Assembly (NCBI GenBank): GCA_023434665.1
Contig: JAEYSM010000016.1
Span: forward strand, 1-64,000
From: Bacteroidota bacterium
GTDB lineage: Bacteria > Bacteroidota > Bacteroidia > Bacteroidales > Lentimicrobiaceae
Length of the DNA: 64,000 nt
Direction: 5' to 3'
Below are positions 44,179 through 53,630 of this stretch, one piece after another. The position numbers were made by a program, and so were the translations under genes. The notes beneath the pieces are model-generated. The model saw only the letters and a list, made by a program, of their open reading frames with translations, was not told the DNA's origin and did no database searches. The stretch's first letter is position 1. Every line of letters begins with the position of its first letter.

Positions 44179-45960
44179 TTATCTTGATTTAATTGCTTTA
44201 AAAATGCTGGTTTCTTCACCTCGTGTGAGTTTCAGTAAATACATACCAGGTGCTAAATCCTCCATATTTAATTGATGGTCGCTGGTAAAAATATCAGTTT
44301 CATACTCTTTGATGAGGCGACCGTTGAGATCTGTCAATTCTATTCTTGTAACAGGTTTCTCTGATGAAACATGCATTACGTCAACAACAGGATTAGGATA
44401 AATATTAAGCCCAGCCGGCAAGGCAGTAACATCAACTATACCGGGCTGGTCAAAACAAGCAAGTCCATTTGCGCTAAATGTATTGAGCAGTTGTATTGAA
44501 GTAGCTGAAAATGGTCTGTCAATTCTGATTTCTTGCCACTCATTAATATTATTAGCAATATTTTCCACCTTACAGAAAGAAGTTTTGGTCTTATATAAAT
44601 TTATATCTGAAGTAGAAATTACTTCTTCAAAATAACAAGTAAGTGACCCATCATAGTCTTCAAAAATAAAAGGTTGATGTATATAGGGAAAAGTAGTTGA
44701 AATATCATGTCCCATTGCAGCACTTGACATTATAACGTGATAACTTTGCCAGCTAGCCATGTCATCATTCGAAATTGCCATAACCAAAATTTTTCTCAAA
44801 CGGGTGCTTGATAACCAGGATAGCAGTATAGAGTTGTCACTTAAATTTTTTGCATAGCTTCCCGCCTCTGGTTGTGCTATTTGAGTAGAAATTGCTGGGT
44901 GCAGCATTCGATTCAAAGGATCGTAAATAGCCTTAGCAAGATGTTTTTGGTTCGTCCGGCATAAGATTGCAACTGTATTGTCGGAAAGTAAAACCGGATG
45001 TGCTTCCATCAGACCTTTTGTAGGATATGTAATTGGTTGGTTAAGTCTTTCAATGTTTTCAAAATCAGAAGTAGTAAGTATATCCAGGAACCATGGGCCT
45101 GTGCTAACTTGTTTTGATTTAGCATATACTATTGGCAAAATTATTTGGTCATCAATTCGGAGCATATTATAACACTGCACATTAGTGCTATCGATCTCGA
45201 AAATCAATCTATCGTTTGTAGCGATGCTAAAATCTCTTGAAATGTCAGTCGCAAAAAGTCGCTGTTTACCTAAACTATCAAAACGCATTGTAACAAACAC
45301 ATATTTTGTATCTAAATCCATTACTCCTGGCCATGCCCAGGTCTTATGACCGGGGTATTCCATGAAAAGAGTTGGCTCACTTCCATTTCGTTTCATATAA
45401 AGTGCTCCGTGGTATGTTGCTTCGCAGGAAGCTGAAGCAGAGAATATTTCAATATAATCACCATTGTCAATTCTCAATGCATGCACATTACGAATGGCGG
45501 AAGAATATGCTTTAATATCTTCAAGTTCAAAATCAGTCTGCACTCTCTCATGAAGATCGAAAAATGCACTAGTACCATTTTCTTTGGCATAATGTAAAAC
45601 TGCTTTGCCTGAAAGTGGATATATGTTCCACGACTCAGGCATATTATCTTTAACTGACTGACTTATACCACCTGAAGGTTGTATGGAACTAATCATGGCA
45701 CTGTATAATCCTTCGGTTTTTAAAATAGATTCCATTATTACAACGACATTATTAGAAATTACGCCAATGGTATCTGTCACTTCGTTCCAATATTCTGGGT
45801 CATTTCCTACCCATTGTTCAAAACCCGGATTCATGAATCCTGTCGTATCTGGAGTATAAGATATGTTAAGTGTAAGTGAGTATGCAGATAGATCATTGCT
45901 CTTTGTCTGTTGCAAAGAAATAAACAATACAATTAGTGAAACTAATAGTTTAAATTTCAT
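44179..45960 (-). CDS. T9SS type A sorting domain-containing protein, possibly sialidase-like propeller
   Basis: A 593-residue exported protein with an N-terminal signal peptide (1-22), a short N-terminal domain with PGFEQWVGNDPEYWNEVTD (about 40-60, as in carbohydrate-binding jelly rolls), then a region (about 160-510) whose repeats LLSDNTVAILCRTN, LSDNSILLSWLSS and AISNDDMASWQSY recall BNR/sialidase propellers. The C-terminal 75 residues form a T9SS sorting domain (NIYPNPVVDVMHV). Catalytic residues are not identifiable, so enzymatic activity is a guess. Confidence 0.8.
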   Translation of the reverse strand: MKFKLLVSLIVLFISLQQTKSNDLSAYSLTLNISYTPDTTGFMNPGFEQWVGNDPEYWNEVTDTIGVISNNVVVIMESILKTEGLYSAMISSIQPSGGISQSVKDNMPESWNIYPLSGKAVLHYAKENGTSAFFDLHERVQTDFELEDIKAYSSAIRNVHALRIDNGDYIEIFSASASCEATYHGALYMKRNGSEPTLFMEYPGHKTWAWPGVMDLDTKYVFVTMRFDSLGKQRLFATDISRDFSIATNDRLIFEIDSTNVQCYNMLRIDDQIILPIVYAKSKQVSTGPWFLDILTTSDFENIERLNQPITYPTKGLMEAHPVLLSDNTVAILCRTNQKHLAKAIYDPLNRMLHPAISTQIAQPEAGSYAKNLSDNSILLSWLSSTRLRKILVMAISNDDMASWQSYHVIMSSAAMGHDISTTFPYIHQPFIFEDYDGSLTCYFEEVISTSDINLYKTKTSFCKVENIANNINEWQEIRIDRPFSATSIQLLNTFSANGLACFDQPGIVDVTALPAGLNIYPNPVVDVMHVSSEKPVTRIELTDLNGRLIKEYETDIFTSDHQLNMEDLAPGMYLLKLTRGEETSIFKAIKSR

Positions 45961-46172
45961 TCCGTGGTTATTAGGAAGTGGTTTTGCTAGTTGCTAAATT
46001 ATGTATGTTTAAGGAATGTTTCCTTAATACCTTGCACCTTAATAATTTAGGATAAAAGTAGCTACAAATAAGGAATCATTCATGATTTAAGAGAAATTTA
46101 ATAGTGGATAAAAATGGGACTAAAATCAAATATGGTAGAATATACAGATCTTATATTACATGAAGATATTCT

Positions 46173-47063
46173 CTATAAATAATGAACATAAGAATGGAAA
46201 ATTACGTCCAGAACCAGCAGTAATAATACTAGCAGGTAATAAATATTTATTAACATGAAAGCTGCTTTATGATAATGCATTGAAGGTTTTATGTACCATG
46301 AAAGGAAGTAAATGAAAAGAGCGAGTGAAAGAAGATTAATAGAATAGAATGTCGCGTTTTGCCGAATAAGGAGGAAGAAAGTAAGTAAACAACCGGCAAT
46401 TGCTGTAGTAATTACCCAAACTAAGACAAGTCGTTTGATCTGAGGTATGGTTAACCTTTCAGTTATAGTCTTTATTCCAGCTTTTTTATATTCTTCACCA
46501 TATTTAAGAATAATTAACCAGAAATGAGGTATTTGACCAATAAACAAGAAAGTTGCTAATGCTATTGCAGTATGATGCATAATTGCTCCCCCTCCTGAAA
46601 TCCATCCTATTAGTGGAGGAATTGCCCCTGATACACCACCCGGGAAGGCTGCGAAGGCTGTGCGATATTTTAAAGGCGTATAGACCGCATTATACCAAAT
46701 ATGCGTAAATAAGCCCAAAATTGCAGGAATGGTGCCACAACATATGTACAATATTGCCATTCCTACAACTCCAAGTATAATAGAGAGTAGAAGGGCTGTT
46801 TTGACAGTAATTGATAAATTAACCAAAGGACGTGTCATGGTACGCGGCATCAAGCTATCGGCTTTCAGTTCAATGATTTGATTGATAATAGAAGCTGACA
46901 TCGCTAACAGATACACTCCGAGAGCTGTGGGAATTACTGCAGAATCTATTTTACCAGAGCTTAAAACATATCCTGCAGCAGTAGTGAAAGCAACGCTAAT
47001 TGAAATTCCAGCTTTTCCAAGAACAAGATAGTTCCTGATTAAAGCTATTGTTTTATGGATCAT
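46173..47063 (-). CDS. ctaB: Protoheme IX farnesyltransferase
   Basis: A 296-residue UbiA-family prenyltransferase that makes heme O for the oxidase. The Asp/Glu-rich prenyl-diphosphate region is NQIIELKADSLMPRTMTRPL, followed by VYTPLKYRTAFAAFPGGVSGAIPPLIGW, both diagnostic; about eight helices are visible. The open frame starts at a TTG and ATG 47063 was chosen. It is the last gene of the respiratory operon, 14 bases after subunit II. Genes for heme A synthase (ctaA) are not in the window. Confidence 0.95.
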   Translation of the reverse strand: MIHKTIALIRNYLVLGKAGISISVAFTTAAGYVLSSGKIDSAVIPTALGVYLLAMSASIINQIIELKADSLMPRTMTRPLVNLSITVKTALLLSIILGVVGMAILYICCGTIPAILGLFTHIWYNAVYTPLKYRTAFAAFPGGVSGAIPPLIGWISGGGAIMHHTAIALATFLFIGQIPHFWLIILKYGEEYKKAGIKTITERLTIPQIKRLVLVWVITTAIAGCLLTFFLLIRQNATFYSINLLSLALFIYFLSWYIKPSMHYHKAAFMLINIYYLLVLLLLVLDVIFHSYVHYL

Positions 47064-47077
47064 TATCAAGGTAACAA

Positions 47078-48013
47078 TTACTTGATAGTTTTCAGGTATT
47101 CTATAATTTGTTGAATTTCCTGTTCACTTAATTGATTTTTATACGAGAGCATTTGTCCTTTTCGGTATCCTTCGACCACATCGGCATCGGGTTCATAAAT
47201 TGACTTGATGATATAGTCATCATTGGCTACCACACTTCTGGTTGAACCATCAGTGACGACATTTTGCTCATGTTCATAGAGTCCTTTGAAAGATGGTCCA
47301 ACCAGTTTAGAACCATCAGAAGAATGACAAGCGAAGCACCCGTTAACTTCAATAAGACGTCGTCCGGCAGCTCCAGGATTAGCTTCTGCAAGTAATGTGT
47401 TGGAAGTATCTGCCCTGGCTGCTAACCAATTATCGAATGCATTTTGTTCAAGTACTTTGACCTCAGTAAACATATATGAATGTGAAAGTCCGCAGTACTC
47501 AGCACAGAATAATTCATAGTTTCCTTCTTTTTGTGCTATAAACCACATCTTGTTTGTGCGTCCTGGTACCATATCTTCCTTGACCCTGAATGCCGGTATA
47601 TAGAGACTATGAACTACATCAACAGAAATAAGATCGAGAAGAACTGGTTTGTTGATAGGAATGTATAGGGTATCGGTTTTAACCCCATTTTCATATTGAA
47701 ATTGCCACGACCACATCCTGGCGACAGCTGTTATCCGCATAGCATCTTTTGGGGCTTTGCGAGCTGGTGCATAACCAGCCCATCCGTAGAAGAACATTAT
47801 GAGAACAAGGATAAGTGGAATTACAGTCCAAACTATCTCAAGTGCTGTACTTCCGTGAATTTGTTCAGCGACCGGATGTTTTTTGTTGTTGTATCTAATG
47901 AGAAACCAAATGATGGTGGCCGAAATTCCTACTAAGAAAAGTACCGAAATACCTATTATCAAAAAAAAGGCATTATCGGTTGTTGTTACTAAATTTGATG
48001 CTCCTGAGTACAT
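47078..48013 (-). CDS. ctaC: Cytochrome c oxidase subunit II with C-terminal cytochrome c domain (caa3 type)
   Basis: A 311-residue subunit that accepts electrons from a donor. Two N-terminal helices (about 15-40 and 60-80) are followed by the CuA cupredoxin with ligands in VVHSLYIPAFR and FCAEYCGLSHSYM, then a fused cytochrome c domain with a single heme site C-F-A-C-H (about residue 225) and a distal Met in GQMLSYKNQ. The fused heme c fits direct electron transfer from the adjacent alternative complex III. Confidence 0.95.
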   Translation of the reverse strand: MYSGASNLVTTTDNAFFLIIGISVLFLVGISATIIWFLIRYNNKKHPVAEQIHGSTALEIVWTVIPLILVLIMFFYGWAGYAPARKAPKDAMRITAVARMWSWQFQYENGVKTDTLYIPINKPVLLDLISVDVVHSLYIPAFRVKEDMVPGRTNKMWFIAQKEGNYELFCAEYCGLSHSYMFTEVKVLEQNAFDNWLAARADTSNTLLAEANPGAAGRRLIEVNGCFACHSSDGSKLVGPSFKGLYEHEQNVVTDGSTRSVVANDDYIIKSIYEPDADVVEGYRKGQMLSYKNQLSEQEIQQIIEYLKTIK

Positions 48014-48019
48014 AGTCTT

Positions 48020-48307
48020 TTAATATCTATCAACATAATCAATAACTGTAATACCTATAACCGCTGCAATAAGAATAAGAACGAGAACCGCCATGATCAG
48101 AAATACCTTTTGGTCAAATTTTAGGTGCATGAAGTATAAAAGCACGAGTGTGGCTTTTACGGTAGCTATTAGAAGTGCAGCCGCTGTATTGAAGGCAGTT
48201 AGTTCGATCTGGGTAATAGCCACTGTTATAATAGTCAAGATAATCAGTGCTCCCAAAATCTTTAGGTGGTCCTTATAACTTGAAATATGGTTTGTTTCTT
48301 TGCTCAT
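48020..48307 (-). CDS. ctaF: Cytochrome c oxidase subunit IV
   Basis: A 95-residue membrane protein with three helices, matching the prokaryotic subunit IV (COX4_pro/CtaF) family: YKDHLKILGALIILTIITVA, then the LLIATVKATLVLLYFMHLK signature. It supports assembly or stability of the caa3 complex. It sits between subunits III and II with gaps of 11 and 6 bases. Confidence 0.9.
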   Translation of the reverse strand: MSKETNHISSYKDHLKILGALIILTIITVAITQIELTAFNTAAALLIATVKATLVLLYFMHLKFDQKVFLIMAVLVLILIAAVIGITVIDYVDRY

Positions 48308-48318
48308 TTCTATACAGT

Positions 48319-48939
48319 TTAATGGATGAGATAAAATAACGGGAATAGAAAGATCCAGATAAGGTCGACCAAGTGCCAGTAGAGACCGCTATTTTCAAGC
48401 AGGGCATATTTATCACTTCTTACTTCGCCTTTTTTAATCTTATAAAGTGAGGCACTTAATAAGATCAATCCGATAAGAATATGAACACCATGCAAACCCG
48501 TCATAAAAAAGTAAAGACTGAAGAAAAGCATATCTCCATTGCTTAACATATCCATTAGATCGGAACCAGGATACATTCCATGTTCGAATTTGCTTCCCCA
48601 CTCAAAATATTTGTTCACCAGGAATATTATTGCCAGAAGTATTGTAGCAACAAGAAATTGCATTGAGGCTTTTTTATCGTTGTTTTGAATGGCAGTAATT
48701 GACATAGCTACCGTAGCACTACTGATTAAGAGTATGATAGTATTTATCAAACCCATAGTAACACTTAGTTCCTGATGAGCTAAATCAAACGCTACCGGAT
48801 TCATGTAGCGGTAGACAGAGTATACTATAAACAGTCCCCCGAAAAGAAGTAATTCGCTAAAAATGAACAGCCACATACCTAGTTTTGAGGCTGTATCATC
48901 TCTGTGGATGTCAGAGTGAACATTAACGGTTGTTTCCAT
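48319..48939 (-). CDS. ctaE: Cytochrome c oxidase subunit III
   Basis: A 206-residue, five-helix subunit III of the caa3 type (N-terminal two helices of the seven-helix form absent). Motifs include SKLGMWLFIFSELLLFGGLF, the central KYFEWGSKFEHG and FMTGLHGVHILIGLI with the conserved Glu/His residues, and GLYWHLVDLIWIFLFPLFYL at the C-terminus. Confidence 0.94.
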   Translation of the reverse strand: METTVNVHSDIHRDDTASKLGMWLFIFSELLLFGGLFIVYSVYRYMNPVAFDLAHQELSVTMGLINTIILLISSATVAMSITAIQNNDKKASMQFLVATILLAIIFLVNKYFEWGSKFEHGMYPGSDLMDMLSNGDMLFFSLYFFMTGLHGVHILIGLILLSASLYKIKKGEVRSDKYALLENSGLYWHLVDLIWIFLFPLFYLIH

Positions 48940-48944
48940 AGTTA

Positions 48945-50546
48945 CTATTCTTTAAATTCGTAAGGTCCTCCGGTTACAACTGGAATTTCTTCAAAATTCT
49001 CAAGTGATGGCGGAGATTGTATTTTCCATTCAAGAGTAGTACCATTCCAGGGATCATCAACGACCTTGCCGGTCGCCTTTTTAGCTCTAAAGAGATTAAC
49101 AATAATGACGATTAAGCCTGTTATCATGATCCATGAGCCAATTGTAGAAATTACATTACCATCAGTGAATTGAGGAAGATAATCGTAATACCTCCTGGGC
49201 ATACCGAGCATGCCAAGCACAAACATTGGAAAATACAGGATATTGAATCCAATAAAAAATATCGTTAGTCCTATATTCGCCACTTTCATGTTATATATGC
49301 GCCCGAAAATTTTTGGCCACCAATAATGCATTGCCCCAAAAAATGCAAATCCGGTCCCTCCAAATACAATATAATGGAAGTGGGCTACCACAAAATAAGT
49401 ATCATGAACATGAATATCAGTGGCAAGTGATCCAACCACAAGGCCAGAAAAACCTCCGATCATAAAAACGAAAATAAAGCCCATCGCCCACCAGAATGGT
49501 GTCTTTAATTGGATTGAACCTTTATATAAGGTTGCTGTCCAATTGAAGACTTTAACAGCCGAAGGGAGTGCAACAATGAATGAAAGGAAAGAGAAAATCC
49601 AACGTGAACTATCACTCATACCAGATGTGAACATATGGTGTCCCCAAACAAAATAGCCAACAAAAGCTATGGCCATTGAAGATATTATCAGCGCTGTATA
49701 ACCAAAAATGGGTTTACGGGAAAAAGTAGGAACAATTTCTGAGATTACTCCCATCGCAGGAAGGATCATGATATAAACCGCCGGGTGAGAGTATGTCCAG
49801 AATAGATGTTGATAAAGAATTGGATCGCCACCAATGGCAGGATCAAAGAAACCGATTCCCAAAAGTCTTTCTGCAGCAATCATTAACAATGTGATTCCTA
49901 CGATAGGAGTGGCAAGTATCTGGATCCATCCTGTTGCATATAAAGTCCATGCAAATATTGGCATTCGCTTCCAACCCATTCCGGGTGCTCGCAGCCTGTG
50001 CATAGTGGTTATAAAATTCAGTCCGGTAAGGATGGAGCTAAACCCTAGTACGAAAGCTCCAAAAACTGCGGCAACAACATTAGTCTGGGTTTTTAAACTA
50101 TATGGAGCATAAAAAGTCCAACCAGTATCAGGGGGACCATCTCCCATGAATTGGGAACTAAGAACAATTATTGCTCCTATTATGTATAGATACCAGCTTA
50201 AAAGATTGATTTTGGGGAATGCCACGTCCTTTGCCCCTAACATTATAGGCAAGAGGAAATTGCCAAATACTGCCGCCACCCCTGGAATTACAAACAAAAA
50301 AATCATTGTTAACCCGTGCAGGGTGAATAATGCATTGTAAGTTTGGGCTTCCATTAATTGCCGTCCCGGTGCAATTAGTTCTAACCTCATGAGAATTCCC
50401 AGAACTGCACCTACAAGGAAAAACGAAAACATTGAATAGAAGTACAATAGACCAATTCTCTTGTGGTCGGTTGTAAGCAACCAAGCTAGTATTCCTTTAT
50501 GCTTTCCTTGATATTCTAGGTAATTGGGAAGATAAGTTTTTTCCAT
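48945..50546 (-). CDS. ctaD: Cytochrome c oxidase subunit I
   Basis: The catalytic heme-copper subunit, 533 residues with twelve helices. The low-spin heme ligand is in the LHGLTMIF segment, the Cu_B ligands are in WTYSHPAVYIMILP and GHHMFTSG, and the high-spin heme ligand is in VVAHFHYIVFGG. The helix VI sequence after SHPAVYI keeps the cross-linked His-Tyr (H-P-x-V-Y), marking a type A oxidase. Helices are followed by a 30-residue cytosolic tail. Confidence 0.97.
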   Translation of the reverse strand: MEKTYLPNYLEYQGKHKGILAWLLTTDHKRIGLLYFYSMFSFFLVGAVLGILMRLELIAPGRQLMEAQTYNALFTLHGLTMIFLFVIPGVAAVFGNFLLPIMLGAKDVAFPKINLLSWYLYIIGAIIVLSSQFMGDGPPDTGWTFYAPYSLKTQTNVVAAVFGAFVLGFSSILTGLNFITTMHRLRAPGMGWKRMPIFAWTLYATGWIQILATPIVGITLLMIAAERLLGIGFFDPAIGGDPILYQHLFWTYSHPAVYIMILPAMGVISEIVPTFSRKPIFGYTALIISSMAIAFVGYFVWGHHMFTSGMSDSSRWIFSFLSFIVALPSAVKVFNWTATLYKGSIQLKTPFWWAMGFIFVFMIGGFSGLVVGSLATDIHVHDTYFVVAHFHYIVFGGTGFAFFGAMHYWWPKIFGRIYNMKVANIGLTIFFIGFNILYFPMFVLGMLGMPRRYYDYLPQFTDGNVISTIGSWIMITGLIVIIVNLFRAKKATGKVVDDPWNGTTLEWKIQSPPSLENFEEIPVVTGGPYEFKE

Positions 50547-50556
50547 TTTCGTAATC

Positions 50557-51354
50557 TTAGGATTGAGAAGAAATTTTTCTTTTTGGTTTTATTGCAAGGA
50601 ACAAGAATATTAGTATTGCTATTGACAAGATAATTGTTCCTGCTAATTTTGTGACATTCAGCACGTATTCCTGTCCTGCAGGATCATAAGTATAGCAAAA
50701 TTGCAGTATTTTATAGATAGTTGGACCAGAAATGCCTTTTGATGTTTCAACGAGTGCCATTTTAAACTCGAAGGGCAAGAAATATGTCCCTTGTAAATAT
50801 CTTGTTATTTTCCCGTCAGGAGCAACCATTGTCAAGAGTCCCGGATGCATGAAATCATTACCTGCTCTTTTATACTTAAATCCAATAGCTTCAGTAAGTT
50901 TATGAATATTTATACTGTCAGAAGTGAAAAATTTCCACCCTTCAGTATCAATTTCCATTTTTATCAGATTAAGGTAGTTTTCTCTTTTTTTAACTGCCAA
51001 TTCGGTTCCTTCACGAGGATCGAAACTGATGGTAAGTATCTGGTAATCCTTATTCAATGTCAGATCCACTTTCTCTATCGTCTCTGCAACACTAGTCATA
51101 AGTGGACTGCAAATTCCGGGACACCTGTAGTATACTAGTAATATTACAGTCGGCTTATCAATAAGTTCTCTCAGATTTTGAGCTTCGTTATTAGTGTTGA
51201 TTATGACAATATCCTCTGGGATATATTCATTCAAATGCTCAATAACACCTATCTCAATTTCGGGTGTTACAATTTCTTCAATTGCTTTTACTTTCTGCGC
51301 TTGTAAAGACAAGACAAGAGAGAAGAAAAATATTGAGAGGGCAATTTTTTTCAT
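50557..51354 (-). CDS. SCO1/SenC family copper chaperone
   Basis: A 265-residue inner-membrane-anchored thioredoxin-fold protein that delivers copper to CuA. An N-terminal signal/anchor (about 1-18), the motif CPGICSP (C-x3-C) at about 97-101, and the later His in DFMHPGLLTMVAPDGK, the third copper ligand, are visible; a C-terminal helix (about 240-258) is an additional anchor. Placement between ACIII and oxidase genes, 10-14 bases apart, fits maturation of this oxidase. Confidence 0.95.
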   Translation of the reverse strand: MKKIALSIFFFSLVLSLQAQKVKAIEEIVTPEIEIGVIEHLNEYIPEDIVIINTNNEAQNLRELIDKPTVILLVYYRCPGICSPLMTSVAETIEKVDLTLNKDYQILTISFDPREGTELAVKKRENYLNLIKMEIDTEGWKFFTSDSINIHKLTEAIGFKYKRAGNDFMHPGLLTMVAPDGKITRYLQGTYFLPFEFKMALVETSKGISGPTIYKILQFCYTYDPAGQEYVLNVTKLAGTIILSIAILIFLFLAIKPKRKISSQS

Positions 51355-51368
51355 AGCTATTCTTTTAA

Positions 51369-52532
51369 TTAGTGGACATGATGATAAATGCTTTCTTCGA
51401 GATAAGGATGCTTAACAGGGATCAATGGTGCTACCGCCAATGCCTTGGAAATTATGAATGTGAACAAACCGGCAAATCCTATGAAGAAACCAATTTCCTG
51501 GATTCCGAAAACTGCTTGGTGAATAACTCCTGGGAAAATTTGTTCATAAAGATCTATATATTGGCCAAAAATGAGCAATATACAGAGTGCTTTAAGGATA
51601 TTAATGTTTTTATTAACAGCCTGAGATAGTAGCAAAACAAATGGGATAAACCAGTTTATTGCAAAATTGGCATAAAAAATACTCAGAAATCCATTTTCCC
51701 AGCGTTGATAAAAGTAAGCAGTTTCCTCAGGTATGTTGCCGTACCAGATGAGCATAAATTGTGAAAAAGCCACATAACCCCATATTATAGAAAGTATGAA
51801 AATATATCTGGAAAAATCGAGTAGGTGACTCTTGTTTAAATCAGGGAAGTGCCCTTGTTGATGCAATAGAATTACAATGAGAGTAATGATTGCAGCCCCA
51901 TGGAAAAAAGCTGAAACAAAATTCTTAACTGAGAATATTGTACTAAACCAATGACTATCAATTGACATTATCCAATCGAACGATGCAAACGAGAAAGTGA
52001 TTGCTAAAATAAAAATATGGACTTTTGACCAGAACTCACTTTTCTCGAAATATTCTAATCCTCCATGCTCATCTTCAGCAAGAGAAATTCGCCTGAGTAT
52101 TCTAACCATAATGGTCCAAATTAAAAACACCAACACCATTCTCACAAAGAAAAAAGGTATATTTAAATATGTTATTTTATGGGCAATAATGGCATCTTGT
52201 TCAGCAACCCCCTCGTGTGACCAGTGATAAAGATCATGCATTCCAAAGTATAATAACAGCATAATAATTCCAGCATATGGAATATAAGACATCATTGCTT
52301 CTGGTACCCTTTTGAACATTGCTGACCAACCAGATTGAGTAATATACTGAATGGCTATGAAAAAGCTGGCACCGATAGCAAGGGATAAGAAATAGTAATT
52401 ATTGAGTAAAAGATTTGCCCATGCACGTTCGGGTTGAGTTATAAAGGAATAGACCATTATTATGGCCCCCAAAATCATCAAGGCAATTGATGCCATTTTA
52501 AGATTTCTTGGTAGTACAAACCGGTTTTCCAT
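51369..52532 (-). CDS. actF: Alternative complex III subunit ActF (quinone-binding membrane subunit)
   Basis: A 387-residue polytopic inner-membrane protein with ten helices, the ACIII ActF subunit (NrfD-like fold, paralogous to ActC). Diagnostic segments are the N-terminal FVLPRNLKMASIALMILGAI, then SWSAMFKRVPEAMMSYIPY-like region and the middle FASFDWIMSIDSHWFSTIFS. It helps anchor the complex and may form part of a proton path. It follows actE by five bases. Confidence 0.93.
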   Translation of the reverse strand: MENRFVLPRNLKMASIALMILGAIIMVYSFITQPERAWANLLLNNYYFLSLAIGASFFIAIQYITQSGWSAMFKRVPEAMMSYIPYAGIIMLLLYFGMHDLYHWSHEGVAEQDAIIAHKITYLNIPFFFVRMVLVFLIWTIMVRILRRISLAEDEHGGLEYFEKSEFWSKVHIFILAITFSFASFDWIMSIDSHWFSTIFSVKNFVSAFFHGAAIITLIVILLHQQGHFPDLNKSHLLDFSRYIFILSIIWGYVAFSQFMLIWYGNIPEETAYFYQRWENGFLSIFYANFAINWFIPFVLLLSQAVNKNINILKALCILLIFGQYIDLYEQIFPGVIHQAVFGIQEIGFFIGFAGLFTFIISKALAVAPLIPVKHPYLEESIYHHVH

Positions 52533-52537
52533 CTCAG

Positions 52538-53095
52538 CTACTTTTGTAATTCATTTTTAACATACATTGCAATCATCCATCTCTCATCAGGCCTTATCAT
52601 ATGGCCATGTGGGCCCATTACCTGATATCCTGCTGTAATGACATGATAAATATCAGCTTCATTAGATGCTATCATTTTTTCTGAAAGGAGGGAAGCTGGT
52701 TTCATCACATATTTTCCACTCGTATATAAAAATCCATCACCATTTCCAGCATCTCCATGGCAGTGAGCACAAAAAATTCTGTATTGTTCTTTTCCTTTCA
52801 CTAAAAACTCTTCTGTCAGCTGAAGTGGATTCCTGAGTTCCTTTGATGCAAGCTCTCTTCCTTCAGGAGATGAATTATAGGTATAAGGTTCCATTTCCAT
52901 TGGAACAGTATTTGGAACCGGTGTGCTCATCGATTGTCCATTCCCAAGTACAGGGTTATATTGATAAGTTTCATAGGTTAAAGAGTGCGCCATATCGGGG
53001 AAGTATTCATAACCTTTATCAGTTCGTTTTCTGTCACACGATACAAGTGCAAGTATTAGCACTGTATTAATTATGAGTAATATTCTCTTTGACAT
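52538..53095 (-). CDS. actE: Alternative complex III subunit ActE (monoheme cytochrome c lipoprotein)
   Basis: A 185-residue lipoprotein cytochrome. The chosen ATG (53095) starts MSKRILLIINTVLILALVSC, placing a lipobox (L-V-S-C) at residues 17-20; the longer frame to 53206 would add 37 residues inside actD and spoil the signal. One heme site C-A-H-C-H is at about 110-114, with a later Met in YQVMGPHGHMI as axial candidate. It carries electrons from ActA towards oxidase. It overlaps actD by 29 bases. Confidence 0.93.
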   Translation of the reverse strand: MSKRILLIINTVLILALVSCDRKRTDKGYEYFPDMAHSLTYETYQYNPVLGNGQSMSTPVPNTVPMEMEPYTYNSSPEGRELASKELRNPLQLTEEFLVKGKEQYRIFCAHCHGDAGNGDGFLYTSGKYVMKPASLLSEKMIASNEADIYHVITAGYQVMGPHGHMIRPDERWMIAMYVKNELQK

Positions 53096-53630
53096 CTGAT
53101 ATCGAATTAAATGTTGAAGAATCTTTATAGTGAATTTCAGTTGCTCCATTTTCCAAAAGCATACTAACAAGATCTTGATTGAATGCTTCATCAGCTTTCT
53201 TTTCAAAAACCATTACGAACTTATCATCCATTGATCTTGTATCTGGCATTAAAAATTTTTTCCCTGGGAAAACCTTAGCTCTTAAAGAAAATGTAAAAAG
53301 ACTTGCAAGGGTGATAATTAGTATTGTGAGCACTATGGTAACGATGAGAAATGAAGGGAAGGCATTAGTAGGTTTACCTCCATAGTTAATTGGCCAATCT
53401 ATAACGGCTGTGTATTGTAGAAATGCTAATACACTTACTACGGCTGCGAAACCATAAAGAAAAGCAGCAAAAGTGAATCTGGTTTTTATGCCTGTTGCCT
53501 CAAATGCCTCATGAATTGGAAATGGAGTATAAATTTCAGAAATCTTGATATTTTCTTTCTTAGCCATCCTAATAGCTGAGATAAGAGAGTCTTCCTCATT
53601 AAAGACGCTGACTATATAGTGATTATTCAT
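53067..53630 (-). CDS. actD: Alternative complex III subunit ActD (DUF3341)
   Basis: A 187-residue membrane protein: a cytosolic N-terminal domain (ALIRMAKKENIKISEIYTPF-like region, about 15-50), two helices (about 60-80 and 98-120) and a C-terminal domain. This is the DUF3341 architecture of ActD, a structural subunit. Its end overlaps the start of actE by 29 bases, and its start overlaps actC by eight, typical of tight translational coupling. Confidence 0.92.
   Translation of the reverse strand: MNNHYIVSVFNEEDSLISAIRMAKKENIKISEIYTPFPIHEAFEATGIKTRFTFAAFLYGFAAVVSVLAFLQYTAVIDWPINYGGKPTNAFPSFLIVTIVLTILIITLASLFTFSLRAKVFPGKKFLMPDTRSMDDKFVMVFEKKADEAFNQDLVSMLLENGATEIHYKDSSTFNSISDVKENITHN

Noticed and set aside
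49834..50112. Plus-strand frames inside the ctaD region
   Set aside because: Antisense shadows of a highly conserved oxidase subunit.
53096..53206. Longer start for actE
   Set aside because: It lies inside actD, and would place 37 residues before an otherwise perfect lipoprotein signal.
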